Position numbers and translations under genes: made by a program
Part shown: positions 26,119 to 34,320 of the stretch, in pieces
How positions within the stretch are numbered: the first letter of the stretch is position 1
Layout: each line of letters starts with the position of its first letter
The notes under the pieces: generated by a model
Database searches by the model: none
Told to the model about the DNA's origin: nothing
Seen by the model: the letters and a program-made list of their open reading frames with translations, nothing else
Assembly: GCA_945877125.1 (NCBI GenBank)
Contig: CAMCQT010000031.1
Coordinates: 1 to 41,488 of the forward strand
Reading direction: 5' to 3'
Length of the DNA: 41,488 bases
Source of the DNA: Candidatus Brevifilum fermentans
GTDB taxonomy: Bacteria > Chloroflexota > Anaerolineae > Anaerolineales > Villigracilaceae

Positions 26119-26246
26119 GACCTCTTGCATAAGTAAAAACAAAATGGAATTTTTTGAACCGCAGAGGCGCAGAGTTCACCGAGTTTAATAATTTCTCTGC
26201 GCTCTTCGCGCCTCTGCGGTAAATCTTAAGACTTTTGCAAGAAGTC
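26119..26246. repeat. Nested palindrome, shell-and-core element 1
   Basis: Outer arms GACCTCTTGCATAAG (26119-26133) and CTTTTGCAAGAAGTC (26232-26246) enclose a different inner inverted repeat starting ACCGCAGAGGCGC (26158) and ending GCGCCTCTGCGGT (26220). It starts 16 nt after the GT4 stop. The neighbouring element shares the outer arms but has a different core. Confidence 0.88.
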
Positions 26247-26291
26247 TATTTAACAAGTTTTTGAAATACTCTTGTCTACCGTGAAATATTT

Positions 26292-26392
26292 GACTTCTTG
26301 CATAAGTAGCCACAGAGGACACAGAGAAAAACTTCTTAAAACTCTTTTTTTCTCTGTGTCCTCTGTGGCAAAATGGACTTTTGCAAGAGGTC
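26292..26392. repeat. Nested palindrome, shell-and-core element 2
   Basis: Outer arms GACTTCTTGCATAAG (26292-26306) and CTTTTGCAAGAGGTC (26378-26392) match those of element 1. The core is an unrelated inverted repeat, GCCACAGAGGACACAGAGAA at 26309 with its complement ending at 26369. It lies just upstream of the promoter of the MarR-type regulator. Together, the two elements fill most of the 352-bp gap, and I see no gene in it. Confidence 0.88.
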
Positions 26393-26403
26393 TATTATTT
26401 TAC

Positions 26404-26432
26404 TTGACATCAGATATTTTCTGTGTGAGAAT
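26404..26432 (+). promoter_or_regulatory. Sigma70-like promoter of MarR-type regulator
   Basis: TTGACA at 26404-26409 and GAGAAT at 26427-26432 are separated by 17 bp, with TGTG before the -10. The -35 is a perfect match and the -10 matches 4 of 6. Transcription would start about 16 nt before the ATG, leaving a very short leader without a clear Shine-Dalgarno. Confidence 0.55.
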
Positions 26433-26454
26433 TCAAAAACTGAATGCTCAACTT

Positions 26455-26913
26455 ATGACAGAAATCAAACAGCACGAATACGACCTCTTAAACGAAATAG
26501 CCCAGGACTCCATGCTCACCCAGGCGAATTTGTCTGACCGCCTGGGAATTGCGGTTGGCAGTGTCAATTGGTACATCAAGCGGCTCATCACGCGCGGCTG
26601 GGTAAAGGTTTCTCATCTCGATAGAACCCGCTTGAAATATGATCTCACTCCCGACGGGATGGCGGTTTTTACACAGCGGGCATTATCATACGCCCGCGAC
26701 TCGCTAAAAGTCTATGGCAATTACCGTCAAAAAGCAAAAGCTCTGGTGACAGAATTGAAGCAGGCAGGTATTCAACAGGTCTATCTGGATGGTGAAGATG
26801 AAGTGATCGATATTTTGCGCCTGACTTGTTTTGAAGCAGGTTTACAACTCAGCGATTCTCCTGTTGATTGTGTACTTGAAGTGAACGGCAACGAGTATCG
26901 TAGGAAAATGTAA
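26455..26913 (+). CDS. MarR-type winged-helix regulator, EPS-associated
   Basis: A 152-residue cytoplasmic winged-helix protein. The helix-turn-helix is LTQANLSDRLGIAVGSVNWY near residues 22-41, followed by KRLITRGWVKVSHLDRTRLK and the wing YDLTPDG. It resembles the MarR-family regulators found within exopolysaccharide clusters (TIGR04176 type). A small C-terminal domain (VYLDGEDEVIDILRL) may sense a ligand. The frame is open further upstream to 26272, but that part translates the palindrome and is not protein-like; the promoter supports the ATG at 26455. It lies 9 nt before the WbpB-like gene and probably controls this transcript. Confidence 0.84.
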   Translation: MTEIKQHEYDLLNEIAQDSMLTQANLSDRLGIAVGSVNWYIKRLITRGWVKVSHLDRTRLKYDLTPDGMAVFTQRALSYARDSLKVYGNYRQKAKALVTELKQAGIQQVYLDGEDEVIDILRLTCFEAGLQLSDSPVDCVLEVNGNEYRRKM

Positions 26914-26922
26914 AAGGAAAAT

Positions 26923-27861
26923 ATGACAAAGAATTTTGCAGTGATCGGCGTTGGCGGTTACATTGCCCCGCGCCATTTGAAAGCCATTCGTGACACAGGC
27001 AACCGCCTGGTCGCCGCAGTAGACCCAAAGGATTCTGTTGGGTTGCTTGACCAGTATTCCTATGATGTGAAGTTCTTTACTGAGATTGAACGCTTCGACC
27101 GTCATCTGGAAAAATTGCGACGCGGCACCGAAGAGAATCGGGTGCATTATGTGACGGTCTGTTCACCCAACTATCTGCATGATTCTCACATCCGCCTTGC
27201 GCTGCGGGCAGGTGCAGATGCCATCTGTGAAAAGCCATTGGTAATCAACCCCTGGAATTTTGATGCGCTCGAAGAATTGGAAGCGGAGACAAAACGCCGC
27301 GTCCACACCATTTTGCAATTGCGTGTCCACCCTGCGCTGATCGCTTTGCGCGAATCGCTTCAAAATTCAGGCGGTATGCACGACGTGGAACTGACCTACA
27401 TCACCAGCCGCGGACCCTGGTATCAGGTTTCATGGAAGGGGCATGAGGATAAATCGGGCGGCGTGGCGACTAATATCGGCGTGCATTTTTTTGATCTGTT
27501 GTTGTGGCTGTTCGGCACCACAAGCGGAATCAAGGTCTATCATTCAGATGCAAACCGCATGTCTGGCTTCATTGAACTGGAACATGCGCGCGTGAAATGG
27601 TTCCTTTCGGTGGATAAAAACGATTTGCCAGATTCTGTAAAAGCTGGCGGCAAAACCACCTATCGCTCCATTACTGTGGATGGAAAAGAGATCGAGTTTT
27701 CAGAAGGCTTTACCGACTTGCACACCCGAGTCTATGAAGAAACTTTAGCAGGACGCGGATTTGGCATCAAGGATGCGCGCCCGTCTATTGAGTTGACTTA
27801 TGCCATTCGCTCCGCCCAAATCTCACCGAAGGACGAGCTGGCTCATCCACTTTTAAAGTAG
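26923..27861 (+). CDS. wbpB: WbpB/WlbA-type UDP-sugar uronate 3-dehydrogenase (Gfo/Idh/MocA)
   Basis: A 312-residue Gfo/Idh/MocA oxidoreductase. The NAD motif is GVGGYIAPRHLKAIRDTG near residue 9, CEKPLVINPWN near 102 provides the conserved EKP, and GGVATNIGVHFFDLLLW near 184 carries the catalytic His. The N-terminal YIAPRHLKAI is specific for the WbpB/WlbA group, which oxidises UDP-GlcNAcA at C3. It is followed by WbpD- and WbpE-like genes, the same three functions as in the Pseudomonas and Bordetella pathways. Its TAG stop is the first three bases of a palindrome. AAAGGAAA lies before the ATG. Confidence 0.92.
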   Translation: MTKNFAVIGVGGYIAPRHLKAIRDTGNRLVAAVDPKDSVGLLDQYSYDVKFFTEIERFDRHLEKLRRGTEENRVHYVTVCSPNYLHDSHIRLALRAGADAICEKPLVINPWNFDALEELEAETKRRVHTILQLRVHPALIALRESLQNSGGMHDVELTYITSRGPWYQVSWKGHEDKSGGVATNIGVHFFDLLLWLFGTTSGIKVYHSDANRMSGFIELEHARVKWFLSVDKNDLPDSVKAGGKTTYRSITVDGKEIEFSEGFTDLHTRVYEETLAGRGFGIKDARPSIELTYAIRSAQISPKDELAHPLLK

Positions 27862-27920
27862 GTCACGTTTTCAACGTGACTCTAGCTATGGCAAGACCGT
27901 CACGCTGCAAGCGTGACCTA
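27859..27920. repeat. Double-hairpin palindrome beginning at the wbpB stop codon
   Basis: Outer arms TAGGTCACG and CGTGACCTA enclose two perfect 8-bp hairpins, GTCACGTT-TTC-AACGTGAC and GTCACGCT-GCA-AGCGTGAC. The TAG stop of the dehydrogenase gene forms the left end. The right end abuts the CGGAG ribosome site of the acetyltransferase gene, so the element exactly fills the intergenic space and might affect coupling. Confidence 0.9.
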
Positions 27921-27930
27921 CGGAGAAATT

Positions 27931-28509
27931 GTGACTGACTATTTTGTTCACGAATCTAGTTATGTGGATGAGGGCGCTGAGATCGGCGCAGGCACGAAGA
28001 TTTGGCATTTTTGTCATGTGATGCCGCACGCACACATCGGCGAGCGCTGCAACATTGGGCAAAATGTGCTGGTCTCTTCGGGCGTGACGCTTGGAAATAA
28101 TGTGAAGATCCAAAACAACGTTTCGCTTTACACAGGCGTCGTTGTTGAAGATGATGTCTTCCTCGGACCTTCGATGGTCTTCACCAATGTCATTAATCCG
28201 CGCAGTCATGTCAACCGCAAGGATGAGTATAAAACTACGCTGGTTCGCAAGGGTGCATCCATCGGGGCAAATGCCACCATCGTTTGCGGCACAACACTTG
28301 GTAAATATTGTTTTGTTGGCGCGGGCGCGGTGGTCACGAAGGACGTGCCAGATTACGCGCTCGTTTACGGTTCCCCTGCGCGCGTGCGCGGTTGGATGTG
28401 TCAGTGCGGCGAACAGTTGAAATTTGATGAGGATCGCGCAGTCTGCCAAAGCTGCGGCGATGCCTACAGAAAACAGGATCAAGCTATCAGTCCAGAAGGA
28501 GGCGTTTGA
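27931..28509 (+). CDS. wbpD: WbpD-type UDP-sugar 3-N-acetyltransferase (hexapeptide)
   Basis: A 192-residue left-handed beta-helix acyltransferase. Repeats are visible from [20 protein letters not shown] onward, with [20 protein letters not shown] and [21 protein letters not shown]-terminal C-x-C...C-x2-C zinc ribbon (CQCGEQ to CQSCG) is typical of WbpD/WlbB. It would acetylate the 3-amino group of UDP-GlcNAc3NA with acetyl-CoA. GTG at 27931 with GGAG 5 nt upstream is chosen as start. An in-frame GTG at 27913 lies inside the palindrome and is unlikely. Its stop overlaps the next start (TGATG). Confidence 0.91.
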   Translation: MTDYFVHESSYVDEGAEIGAGTKIWHFCHVMPHAHIGERCNIGQNVLVSSGVTLGNNVKIQNNVSLYTGVVVEDDVFLGPSMVFTNVINPRSHVNRKDEYKTTLVRKGASIGANATIVCGTTLGKYCFVGAGAVVTKDVPDYALVYGSPARVRGWMCQCGEQLKFDEDRAVCQSCGDAYRKQDQAISPEGGV

Positions 28510-29603
28510 TGATCCCATTGGTTGACCTTACGGCACAGTATCATTCCATCAAAAAAGAAATTGATGAGGCAGTCCTCTCCACTTTGGAATCAGGTCATTT
28601 TATTCTTGGACCCGCGGTTACAAAATTTGAGGAAAGCATCGCCTCGTATCTGGGCGTGGATTTTGGGGTGGGGCTTGCTTCGGGGACAGATGCCCTCGTC
28701 CTGGCATTGCGCGCGCTGAACATTGGCGCAGGCGATGAAGTGATCATCCCTGCTTACACATTTTTTGCTACCGCAGGCACCGTGATGTCTGTCGGCGCGA
28801 AGCCCATTTTTGTGGATGTTGACCCGCAGAGTTATCAAATTGATGTCAGCAAAATTGAAGAAGCAATTACGTCAAATACGAAGGCGATCATTCCTGTGCA
28901 TTTGTATGGGCATCCTGCCGAGATGAATCCGATCCTTAAGATTGCAAGTGAGTATGGTCTAAAAGTGATTGAAGATAACGCGCAGGGATTCGGCGCGGAA
29001 TATCTTGGCAAGAAAACTGGTTCGTTTGGCGACATTGGATGTTTGAGTTTCTTCCCCACCAAAAACCTCGGCGCATTTGGCGATGCGGGCATGGTGGTGA
29101 CGAACGACCCCGCGCTTGCTGAACGAATGCGAATGTTGCGGACGCACGGCTGGAAGAAAAAATATTATTCTGAAGAAGTGGGTTATAACAGCCGCATTGA
29201 CGCTTTGCAAGCTGCCATCCTGCAAGCCAAACTCCCATATCTTGATTCGTGGAATGAGAAACGCCGCGAACTGGCTCAGCGCTACAGCGAGAAACTTGGC
29301 TCAACTCTTGTCATTCCAATTGAGCGCGAGTGGGGCAGGCATGTCTATCACCTGTATATTGTCCGCTCTGCAAAGCGCGAGGAATTGCAGGCGTTCTTGA
29401 AACAAAAGGGAATCGCGGCGGAAGTGTACTATCCCCTGCCGCCGCACCTGGCAACGCCCTGTCGAAAGTTTGGCTACAAGGAAGGTGACTTCCCCCACGC
29501 TGAGTTAGCTGCCCTCGAGACCTTCGCGCTTCCGCTTTACCCCGAGTTGACCTTGTCCCAGCAGGATGAGGTGATCGCTGCGGTGCAGGCGTTTGTGAAG
29601 TGA
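28509..29603 (+). CDS. wbpE: WbpE-type PLP aminotransferase (DegT/DnrJ/EryC1)
   Basis: A 364-residue PLP-dependent sugar aminotransferase. It has LVDLTAQYHSIKKEIDEAVL at the N-terminus, PAYTFFATAGTV near 80, IEDNAQGFGAEY near 157 and SFFPTKNLGAFGDAG near 180, in which the Lys binds PLP. In context it transaminates the 3-keto sugar made by the WbpB-like enzyme, before acetylation by the WbpD-like enzyme. AAGGAGG 6 nt upstream fixes the ATG. The 3' end overlaps the flippase start by 4 nt, so the four genes form one unit. Confidence 0.93.
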   Translation: MIPLVDLTAQYHSIKKEIDEAVLSTLESGHFILGPAVTKFEESIASYLGVDFGVGLASGTDALVLALRALNIGAGDEVIIPAYTFFATAGTVMSVGAKPIFVDVDPQSYQIDVSKIEEAITSNTKAIIPVHLYGHPAEMNPILKIASEYGLKVIEDNAQGFGAEYLGKKTGSFGDIGCLSFFPTKNLGAFGDAGMVVTNDPALAERMRMLRTHGWKKKYYSEEVGYNSRIDALQAAILQAKLPYLDSWNEKRRELAQRYSEKLGSTLVIPIEREWGRHVYHLYIVRSAKREELQAFLKQKGIAAEVYYPLPPHLATPCRKFGYKEGDFPHAELAALETFALPLYPELTLSQQDEVIAAVQAFVK

Positions 29604-31120
29604 AACATGAAAACTCAATGCCGCCTGAATTAACAGGGAATACAAAACGCGTCCCCGCGCCAGCCAATTTTATGGCGGATGCTTTCAAACTTGTCTCCGG
29701 TACGGTGATTGTTCAGGTTCTGTCTATTTTGGCTTCGCCGCTGATGACGCGCTTGTACAGTCCGGAGGCTTTTGGCTTGCTGGCGATTTTCACTTCTTTT
29801 TCTTCACTTTTCTCTGTAATTATTTGTTTGCGCTATGAACTAGCGATTGTGTTGCCTGAAACCGACGAGGAAGCCGCCAATTTATTTGCGCTCAGCATGG
29901 GAATTGCCACATTGATTAGCCTGTTCAGCGCGCCGATTTTCTGGCTTGCGGGTCCGACACTGGCGCAGTGGATGAATACGCCGGAACTCAGCCGTTATTT
30001 GTGGATGCTGCCGCCCGTGCTTTTGTTTGGCGGACTTAGCATGGGACATCCAGCTTTAAATTATTGGGCTACTCGCACACGGCGTTATAAGGAACTTTCG
30101 GTAACACGCGTGATTGGCGCGGTATTTTCCACTAGCACAAACCTCGGCATGGGATTTGCAGGGTTTACTTCTGCGGGTGTGTTAATTGGGGTGAATATCC
30201 TCGGCGCGATAATTTCTCCTCTTATTTTGGCTGGGCAGGTTTTGCGCGGGAATGGAAAATTATTTTTAAGCTCCATCAATTGGAATGCGATATTGGGTGG
30301 ACTTAAAAAGTATAAAAATTTCCCCTTGTACAGTACATGGTCATCTTTGCTAAATACGCTGTCAGTTCAATTGCCGGTGTTTATGTTATCAATTTTTTTT
30401 TCTCCTGTAGTAGTAGGGCAATACGCGCTTGGCGTTCGCATTCTGCAACTGCCGATGGTTTTTGTCGGCTCTGCTATTGGACAGGTATTTTTTCAAAGGG
30501 CTTCAGCGGCTAAAAACAATGGGACTCTTACTGAGGTGGTTGAAAAAATATTCCTACAACTGATACTGCTTGCGGTTTTTCCTTTTTTACTTCTGGGATT
30601 TGTGGGCACTGAAATCTTTGAGGTAGTTTTTGGATCAAACTGGATAGATGCCGGTGTTTTTGCGCAGATCCTTGTTCCGTGGATGTTTTTTGTGTTTATT
30701 AGTTCGCCGATATCCACATTAAATTCAATTCTTGAACAGCAGCAGGCTGACTTGATATTTAACATCATGTTAATCGTAACTCGAGCTGGCGCGCTTTTTT
30801 GGGGCGGGATGCTTGGCAATATCGTGCTGACGTTAACATTATTCTCTGCATCTGGTGTAGCCTTGTGGGTTTTCTTTTTTCTTTTTCTTATTAAGCAGGC
30901 AGGCGTAAACCTTTGGGTAATTCTTAAGCAACTTGGGATGAAAATTTGGACTGCCGGATTGTTTTTATTGCCATTGGTGATTATTAAGTTTATTTTTTCT
31001 TGGGGAGCGTTGTTTACTCTAATAGCCAGTGTTGTTAGTTCGATTTTTTATTATCTGTATTTGTTCCATCACGATAGTCATGCAAAAGAAATACTATCTG
31101 ACATTCCTTATTGGAGGTGA
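29600..31120 (+). CDS. wzx: Polysaccharide flippase (Wzx type), full length
   Basis: A 506-residue membrane protein with about 12-14 spans. LVSGTVIVQVLSILASPLMT, then RLYSPEAFGLLAI near residues 31-62 is the typical Wzx/PST N-terminus. FVFISSPISTLNSILEQQQ near 370 is the second conserved block. It would flip the undecaprenyl-PP oligosaccharide. Its second half is clearly homologous to the shorter protein at 32792. The GTG start overlaps the aminotransferase stop; an ATG 18 bases later is an alternative. The last codons contain the GGAGGTGA ribosome site of the next gene. Confidence 0.9.
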   Translation: MKHENSMPPELTGNTKRVPAPANFMADAFKLVSGTVIVQVLSILASPLMTRLYSPEAFGLLAIFTSFSSLFSVIICLRYELAIVLPETDEEAANLFALSMGIATLISLFSAPIFWLAGPTLAQWMNTPELSRYLWMLPPVLLFGGLSMGHPALNYWATRTRRYKELSVTRVIGAVFSTSTNLGMGFAGFTSAGVLIGVNILGAIISPLILAGQVLRGNGKLFLSSINWNAILGGLKKYKNFPLYSTWSSLLNTLSVQLPVFMLSIFFSPVVVGQYALGVRILQLPMVFVGSAIGQVFFQRASAAKNNGTLTEVVEKIFLQLILLAVFPFLLLGFVGTEIFEVVFGSNWIDAGVFAQILVPWMFFVFISSPISTLNSILEQQQADLIFNIMLIVTRAGALFWGGMLGNIVLTLTLFSASGVALWVFFFLFLIKQAGVNLWVILKQLGMKIWTAGLFLLPLVIIKFIFSWGALFTLIASVVSSIFYYLYLFHHDSHAKEILSDIPYWR

Positions 31121-31121
31121 T

Positions 31122-32759
31122 ATGAAAAAAAAAATAATCTTAAATCTATGTGACCGTGGAAAATATTGGTTTTCCGCTTGCACTCCCTCTATCGAAGTAT
31201 ATGGGAAAGGATTTGCGTTTAATGGCAATATATTCTTAGAAAACCAATCTTTTGTAACGTGGTTATTAAAAATATTAACAGATTTTTCCGCTGAAAAGGA
31301 TTTTGTCGAAAAACTAATACAAGTTCTTCAAGGTTTGAACGGGAATTTTGCATTGGTAGTCAAAACAGACAAAATTCTTTTTGCCGCTGTTGACCGCGTG
31401 CGCAGCATCCCCTTGTTCTATGGGGTGGACGGGAATAACGTTGTCATAAGCGATGATGCAAATTATGTCAGGGGGCAAAATGCAGATGCAGAACTGGACT
31501 CTTTGAGCGTTAAGGAATTCATGCTTACAGGTTATGTCACCGGACCAGATACGCTCTTCCGTCAGGTAAAACAGATGCAAGCCGGAGAATGTCTGTGGTA
31601 TGTCTTTTTGGACAGCAACGCTGGGATCACAACCCATCGTTACTATCGTTGGATCCACGAGAATTATTTTAGCGGAACTAAAGATGATCTTTTTGAAGAA
31701 ATGGATCGAATGCATGTGCGCTCATTTGAAAGATTGCTGGAATCCACGAAGGGACGAACGCTTGTTGTGCCTTTAAGCGGCGGATATGATTCCCGTCTAG
31801 TTGTTGCCATGCTAAAGCGACTAGGCAGAAAAAATGTTATTTGCTTTTCGTACGGAAAACCTGGCAATTGGGAATCGGAAATTAGTAAGCATATAGCCGA
31901 TACATTGGGCTATCCTTGGTTCTTTGTCCCATACACCCGCAGAAAATGGCGTGAATGGTTTCGTAGTCAAGAAATTGCAGATTATCATCATTATAGCTCT
32001 GGACTAAATTCATTGGCTCATGTTCAGGATTGGCCCGCGCTGTGGAACTTAAAAAAGACTTTTCAGATACCGAACGACGCTATCATTGTTCCTGGTCATA
32101 CAGGTGATTTTATTTCAGGAGGACACATACCTTTGAAATGGAAAGATGAGGAATCTCAAACGGGGCTTGACAAACTATTGAAATCCATCTGGGAAAAACA
32201 TTACGTTAAATGGAAAGTGGAATCTCATGATCTGAACGATTTATTCAGACATAAAAACATCCTTGCCCTTGATGGATTACAGTGGAACAGCATGGTTGAT
32301 ATGGCTGGCGCGTTTGAATCTTGGGAATGGCAGGAACGACAGTCCAAGTTTATAGTTAATAGTGTGCGGGTTTATGAATTTTGGAATTACGACTGGCGTA
32401 TGCCTATGTGGGATAATGACTTCATGGATTACTGGGCGAAAATTCCGCTTGAACACCGATTTGGGAAGTCGTTGTACGACCTGTTTGTAAAGAGACTTTT
32501 TGCCGAAATGAAGGTTGATTTTGAGCGAATTCAACATAATGATATAGGCAGATACATAAGTAACAGATACATAAGTAAAGGGATGGATTTATGTCTTGAC
32601 CCTCGTTTGGGATGCTTTACTTTTGCCGATGCATTATTGTGCTATAGATTTTATTCTGCGATCTATCCGGCTAGAGGATTGGCTTCAATTACGAAACTGA
32701 CGGAGATAAATACATTAGGCTGCTGGTCGATATTGGAGAGAATAAAAAAATGGACGTAA
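31122..32759 (+). CDS. Asparagine-synthase-like amidotransferase, no N-terminal Cys
   Basis: A 545-residue protein with an N-terminal GATase-like half (NGNFALVVKTDKILFAAVDR near 78, then RVRSIPLFYG) and a synthetase half with the PP-loop VPLSGGYDSRLVV near 216. The family uses ATP to activate a carboxylate and ammonia to amidate it. The usual catalytic Cys2 is absent (the start is MKKKIILNLC), so glutamine use is doubtful unless another residue serves. In glycan clusters such proteins amidate uronic acids (WbpS/WbtH type), which fits the UDP-GlcNAc(3NAc)A genes nearby. GGAGGTGA inside the preceding gene sets the ATG; the longer frame upstream overlaps the flippase and is rejected. Confidence 0.87.
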   Translation: MKKKIILNLCDRGKYWFSACTPSIEVYGKGFAFNGNIFLENQSFVTWLLKILTDFSAEKDFVEKLIQVLQGLNGNFALVVKTDKILFAAVDRVRSIPLFYGVDGNNVVISDDANYVRGQNADAELDSLSVKEFMLTGYVTGPDTLFRQVKQMQAGECLWYVFLDSNAGITTHRYYRWIHENYFSGTKDDLFEEMDRMHVRSFERLLESTKGRTLVVPLSGGYDSRLVVAMLKRLGRKNVICFSYGKPGNWESEISKHIADTLGYPWFFVPYTRRKWREWFRSQEIADYHHYSSGLNSLAHVQDWPALWNLKKTFQIPNDAIIVPGHTGDFISGGHIPLKWKDEESQTGLDKLLKSIWEKHYVKWKVESHDLNDLFRHKNILALDGLQWNSMVDMAGAFESWEWQERQSKFIVNSVRVYEFWNYDWRMPMWDNDFMDYWAKIPLEHRFGKSLYDLFVKRLFAEMKVDFERIQHNDIGRYISNRYISKGMDLCLDPRLGCFTFADALLCYRFYSAIYPARGLASITKLTEINTLGCWSILERIKKWT

Positions 32760-32791
32760 AAGTGAGTGTTAATCCGCCTTTCGGAGGATAA

Positions 32792-33754
32792 ATGAAAAAT
32801 CTAATAAACGAGTCCTTATATGTGTTTTTGCGATTGTTTGGCTCGACGATTTCGCCAGTCTTGTTAGGCTGGAGTACGTGGAAGGAAAATTCCCGCCTGA
32901 TTTTGGATAACGTGCGTCTGCCAGTGATATGGCGGAACATGAAACGCTATCGCAGGTTTGTCGTTTACAATACGCCTGCAACGTTGCTTAACAACCTCTC
33001 GTCGCAGATACCGTCTTTTTTGCTTTCTTTCTTTTTCTCGACAACCATTGTAGGATATTATGCTTTCGGCAATCAATTGTTGCGGATGCCCATGAGTTTG
33101 GTTGGCGGCTCCATTGGACAGGCGTTTTATTCTTATGCCTCAACCGCGAAGCAAGAGGGGAATTTTGCTGAATTTGTCGAAAAAAATTTCCGCCAACTTA
33201 TTGAATACAGTTTTTTTTTCATGCTGATTTTGTCTATCATTGGCAAGCCATTATGTATTGTGTTCTTTGGAGGCGAGTGGGCTGAGGCGGGGGGGTATAT
33301 TCAAATCCTGAGCATATGGATGGTCTTCTGGTTTATTTCATCTCCGATGAGCCAGTTATATAGTGTTCTACAGAAGAACGAGCTGTTTCTAGGATTGAAT
33401 TTAGTTATTCTCGTCACCCGTATTGCGTCCATTTGGCTTGGGGGAGTATTGGAAAGTCCGCGCCTTGCATTGCTCTTCTTCTCTATTTCAGGCGCTGTGG
33501 TGTATGGTTTTCTAGGAGCTTTTATTATTTTCTTCTCTGGCGTTCCTTGGCGCAGGATAGTACGAATTATTCTTGAAAACCTGTCCATATCCATACTTGC
33601 TGGAGGGATACTTTTTTCCTTTAAGCTAATCCATGTAGTAAGTTGGGCACAATTGATCATGACTGTGTTTTTTATCGGGATCTATTTTGCATATCGCTTT
33701 AAAGACGATGAAATTGTAAATCGTTTTTTGGCAAAAAGAATGTCTATTCATTAA
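32792..33754 (+). CDS. Half-length Wzx-type flippase
   Basis: A 320-residue membrane protein that aligns with the second half of the 29600 flippase. SPVLLGWSTWKENSRLI, NTPATLLNNLSSQIPSFLLS, MPMSLVGGSIGQAFYSYAS and WFISSPMSQLYSVLQKNE all have counterparts there. The N-terminal ~190 residues (about six spans, including the conserved RLYSPE block) are missing. It is not simply broken: it has its own CGGAGG ribosome site 6 nt before the ATG and a clean frame. It may be a decayed gene restarted at a new site, or a half-transporter pairing with another protein. It lies 32 nt after the amidotransferase. Confidence 0.82.
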   Translation: MKNLINESLYVFLRLFGSTISPVLLGWSTWKENSRLILDNVRLPVIWRNMKRYRRFVVYNTPATLLNNLSSQIPSFLLSFFFSTTIVGYYAFGNQLLRMPMSLVGGSIGQAFYSYASTAKQEGNFAEFVEKNFRQLIEYSFFFMLILSIIGKPLCIVFFGGEWAEAGGYIQILSIWMVFWFISSPMSQLYSVLQKNELFLGLNLVILVTRIASIWLGGVLESPRLALLFFSISGAVVYGFLGAFIIFFSGVPWRRIVRIILENLSISILAGGILFSFKLIHVVSWAQLIMTVFFIGIYFAYRFKDDEIVNRFLAKRMSIH

Positions 33755-33766
33755 AGAGGCTAACCC

Positions 33767-34273
33767 GTGAAAAATAAACTTGATTTTTCAAAACTTAAAA
33801 AAAATATAAAAAAATTTATTCAACTGGGATCTGTGCCTCTTGGGTTAAGCTTGTTAAATATAATTGTGCAGCGAAATTTTCAAATCAATGGAGATGTACG
33901 ATGGATGGTTCATTATACATCTAGGGTTGCAGCTCCAAAAAAAATCATTATTGGAGAAAATGTATGGCGTTCATTTGCAGTTAGCGGAAGTTGTTATATA
34001 CAGGGCATTAATGGCATTTATATTGGCGACCATACAATATTTGCTCCTGGCGTGAAAATCATCTCAGCCAATCATGTTTTTGGCGAGTCTAATAAATGGT
34101 ATAGTGACGACCCTGTTCGGATCGGAAAACATTGTTGGTTGGGGGCGAACGCAGTCATCCTGCCTGGGGTTACATTAGGCGATAATTGTTTGGTTGGTGC
34201 AGGGGCAGTGGTTACGAAAAGTTTCCCGACCGGGAGCAAAATAGCAGGTGTCCCGGCCAAACTGATCGAATAA
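33767..34273 (+). CDS. Hexapeptide-repeat acyltransferase (WcaF/maltose-acetyltransferase-like)
   Basis: A 168-residue beta-helix acyltransferase. It has IIIGENVWRSFAVSGS, then NHVFGESNKWYSDDPVRIG near 105 with the catalytic His, and HCWLGANAVILPGVTLGDNC and [12 protein letters not shown]. It would O-acetylate a sugar of the glycan. The start is GTG with AGAGG 8 nt upstream. The first ~40 codons are extremely A/T-rich (poly-Lys/Asn/Phe), unlike the flanking genes, which points to separate acquisition. Confidence 0.85.
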   Translation: MKNKLDFSKLKKNIKKFIQLGSVPLGLSLLNIIVQRNFQINGDVRWMVHYTSRVAAPKKIIIGENVWRSFAVSGSCYIQGINGIYIGDHTIFAPGVKIISANHVFGESNKWYSDDPVRIGKHCWLGANAVILPGVTLGDNCLVGAGAVVTKSFPTGSKIAGVPAKLIE

Positions 34274-34320
34274 TCTGCCGCAGACAAAGACAACACAAGC
34301 TCAAAAGGAACTATCTTTTT

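Noticed and set aside
26272-26454. N-terminal extension of the MarR-type regulator
   Set aside because: The open frame upstream of 26455 translates the shell-and-core palindrome and the -35/-10 promoter; the protein-like sequence and helix-turn-helix begin after the ATG at 26455.
31029-31121. Upstream extension of the asparagine-synthase-like gene, which would supply a different N-terminus
   Set aside because: It lies wholly within the flippase coding sequence in another frame, and GGAGGTGA just before 31122 is a strong ribosome site; the extension does not place a Cys after the initiating Met either.
34186-34320. Upstream extension of the GT4-like gene at 34321
   Set aside because: The extended frame overlaps the acyltransferase gene and gives Cys/Arg-rich non-homologous sequence; the ATG at 34321 begins the GT-B fold directly.
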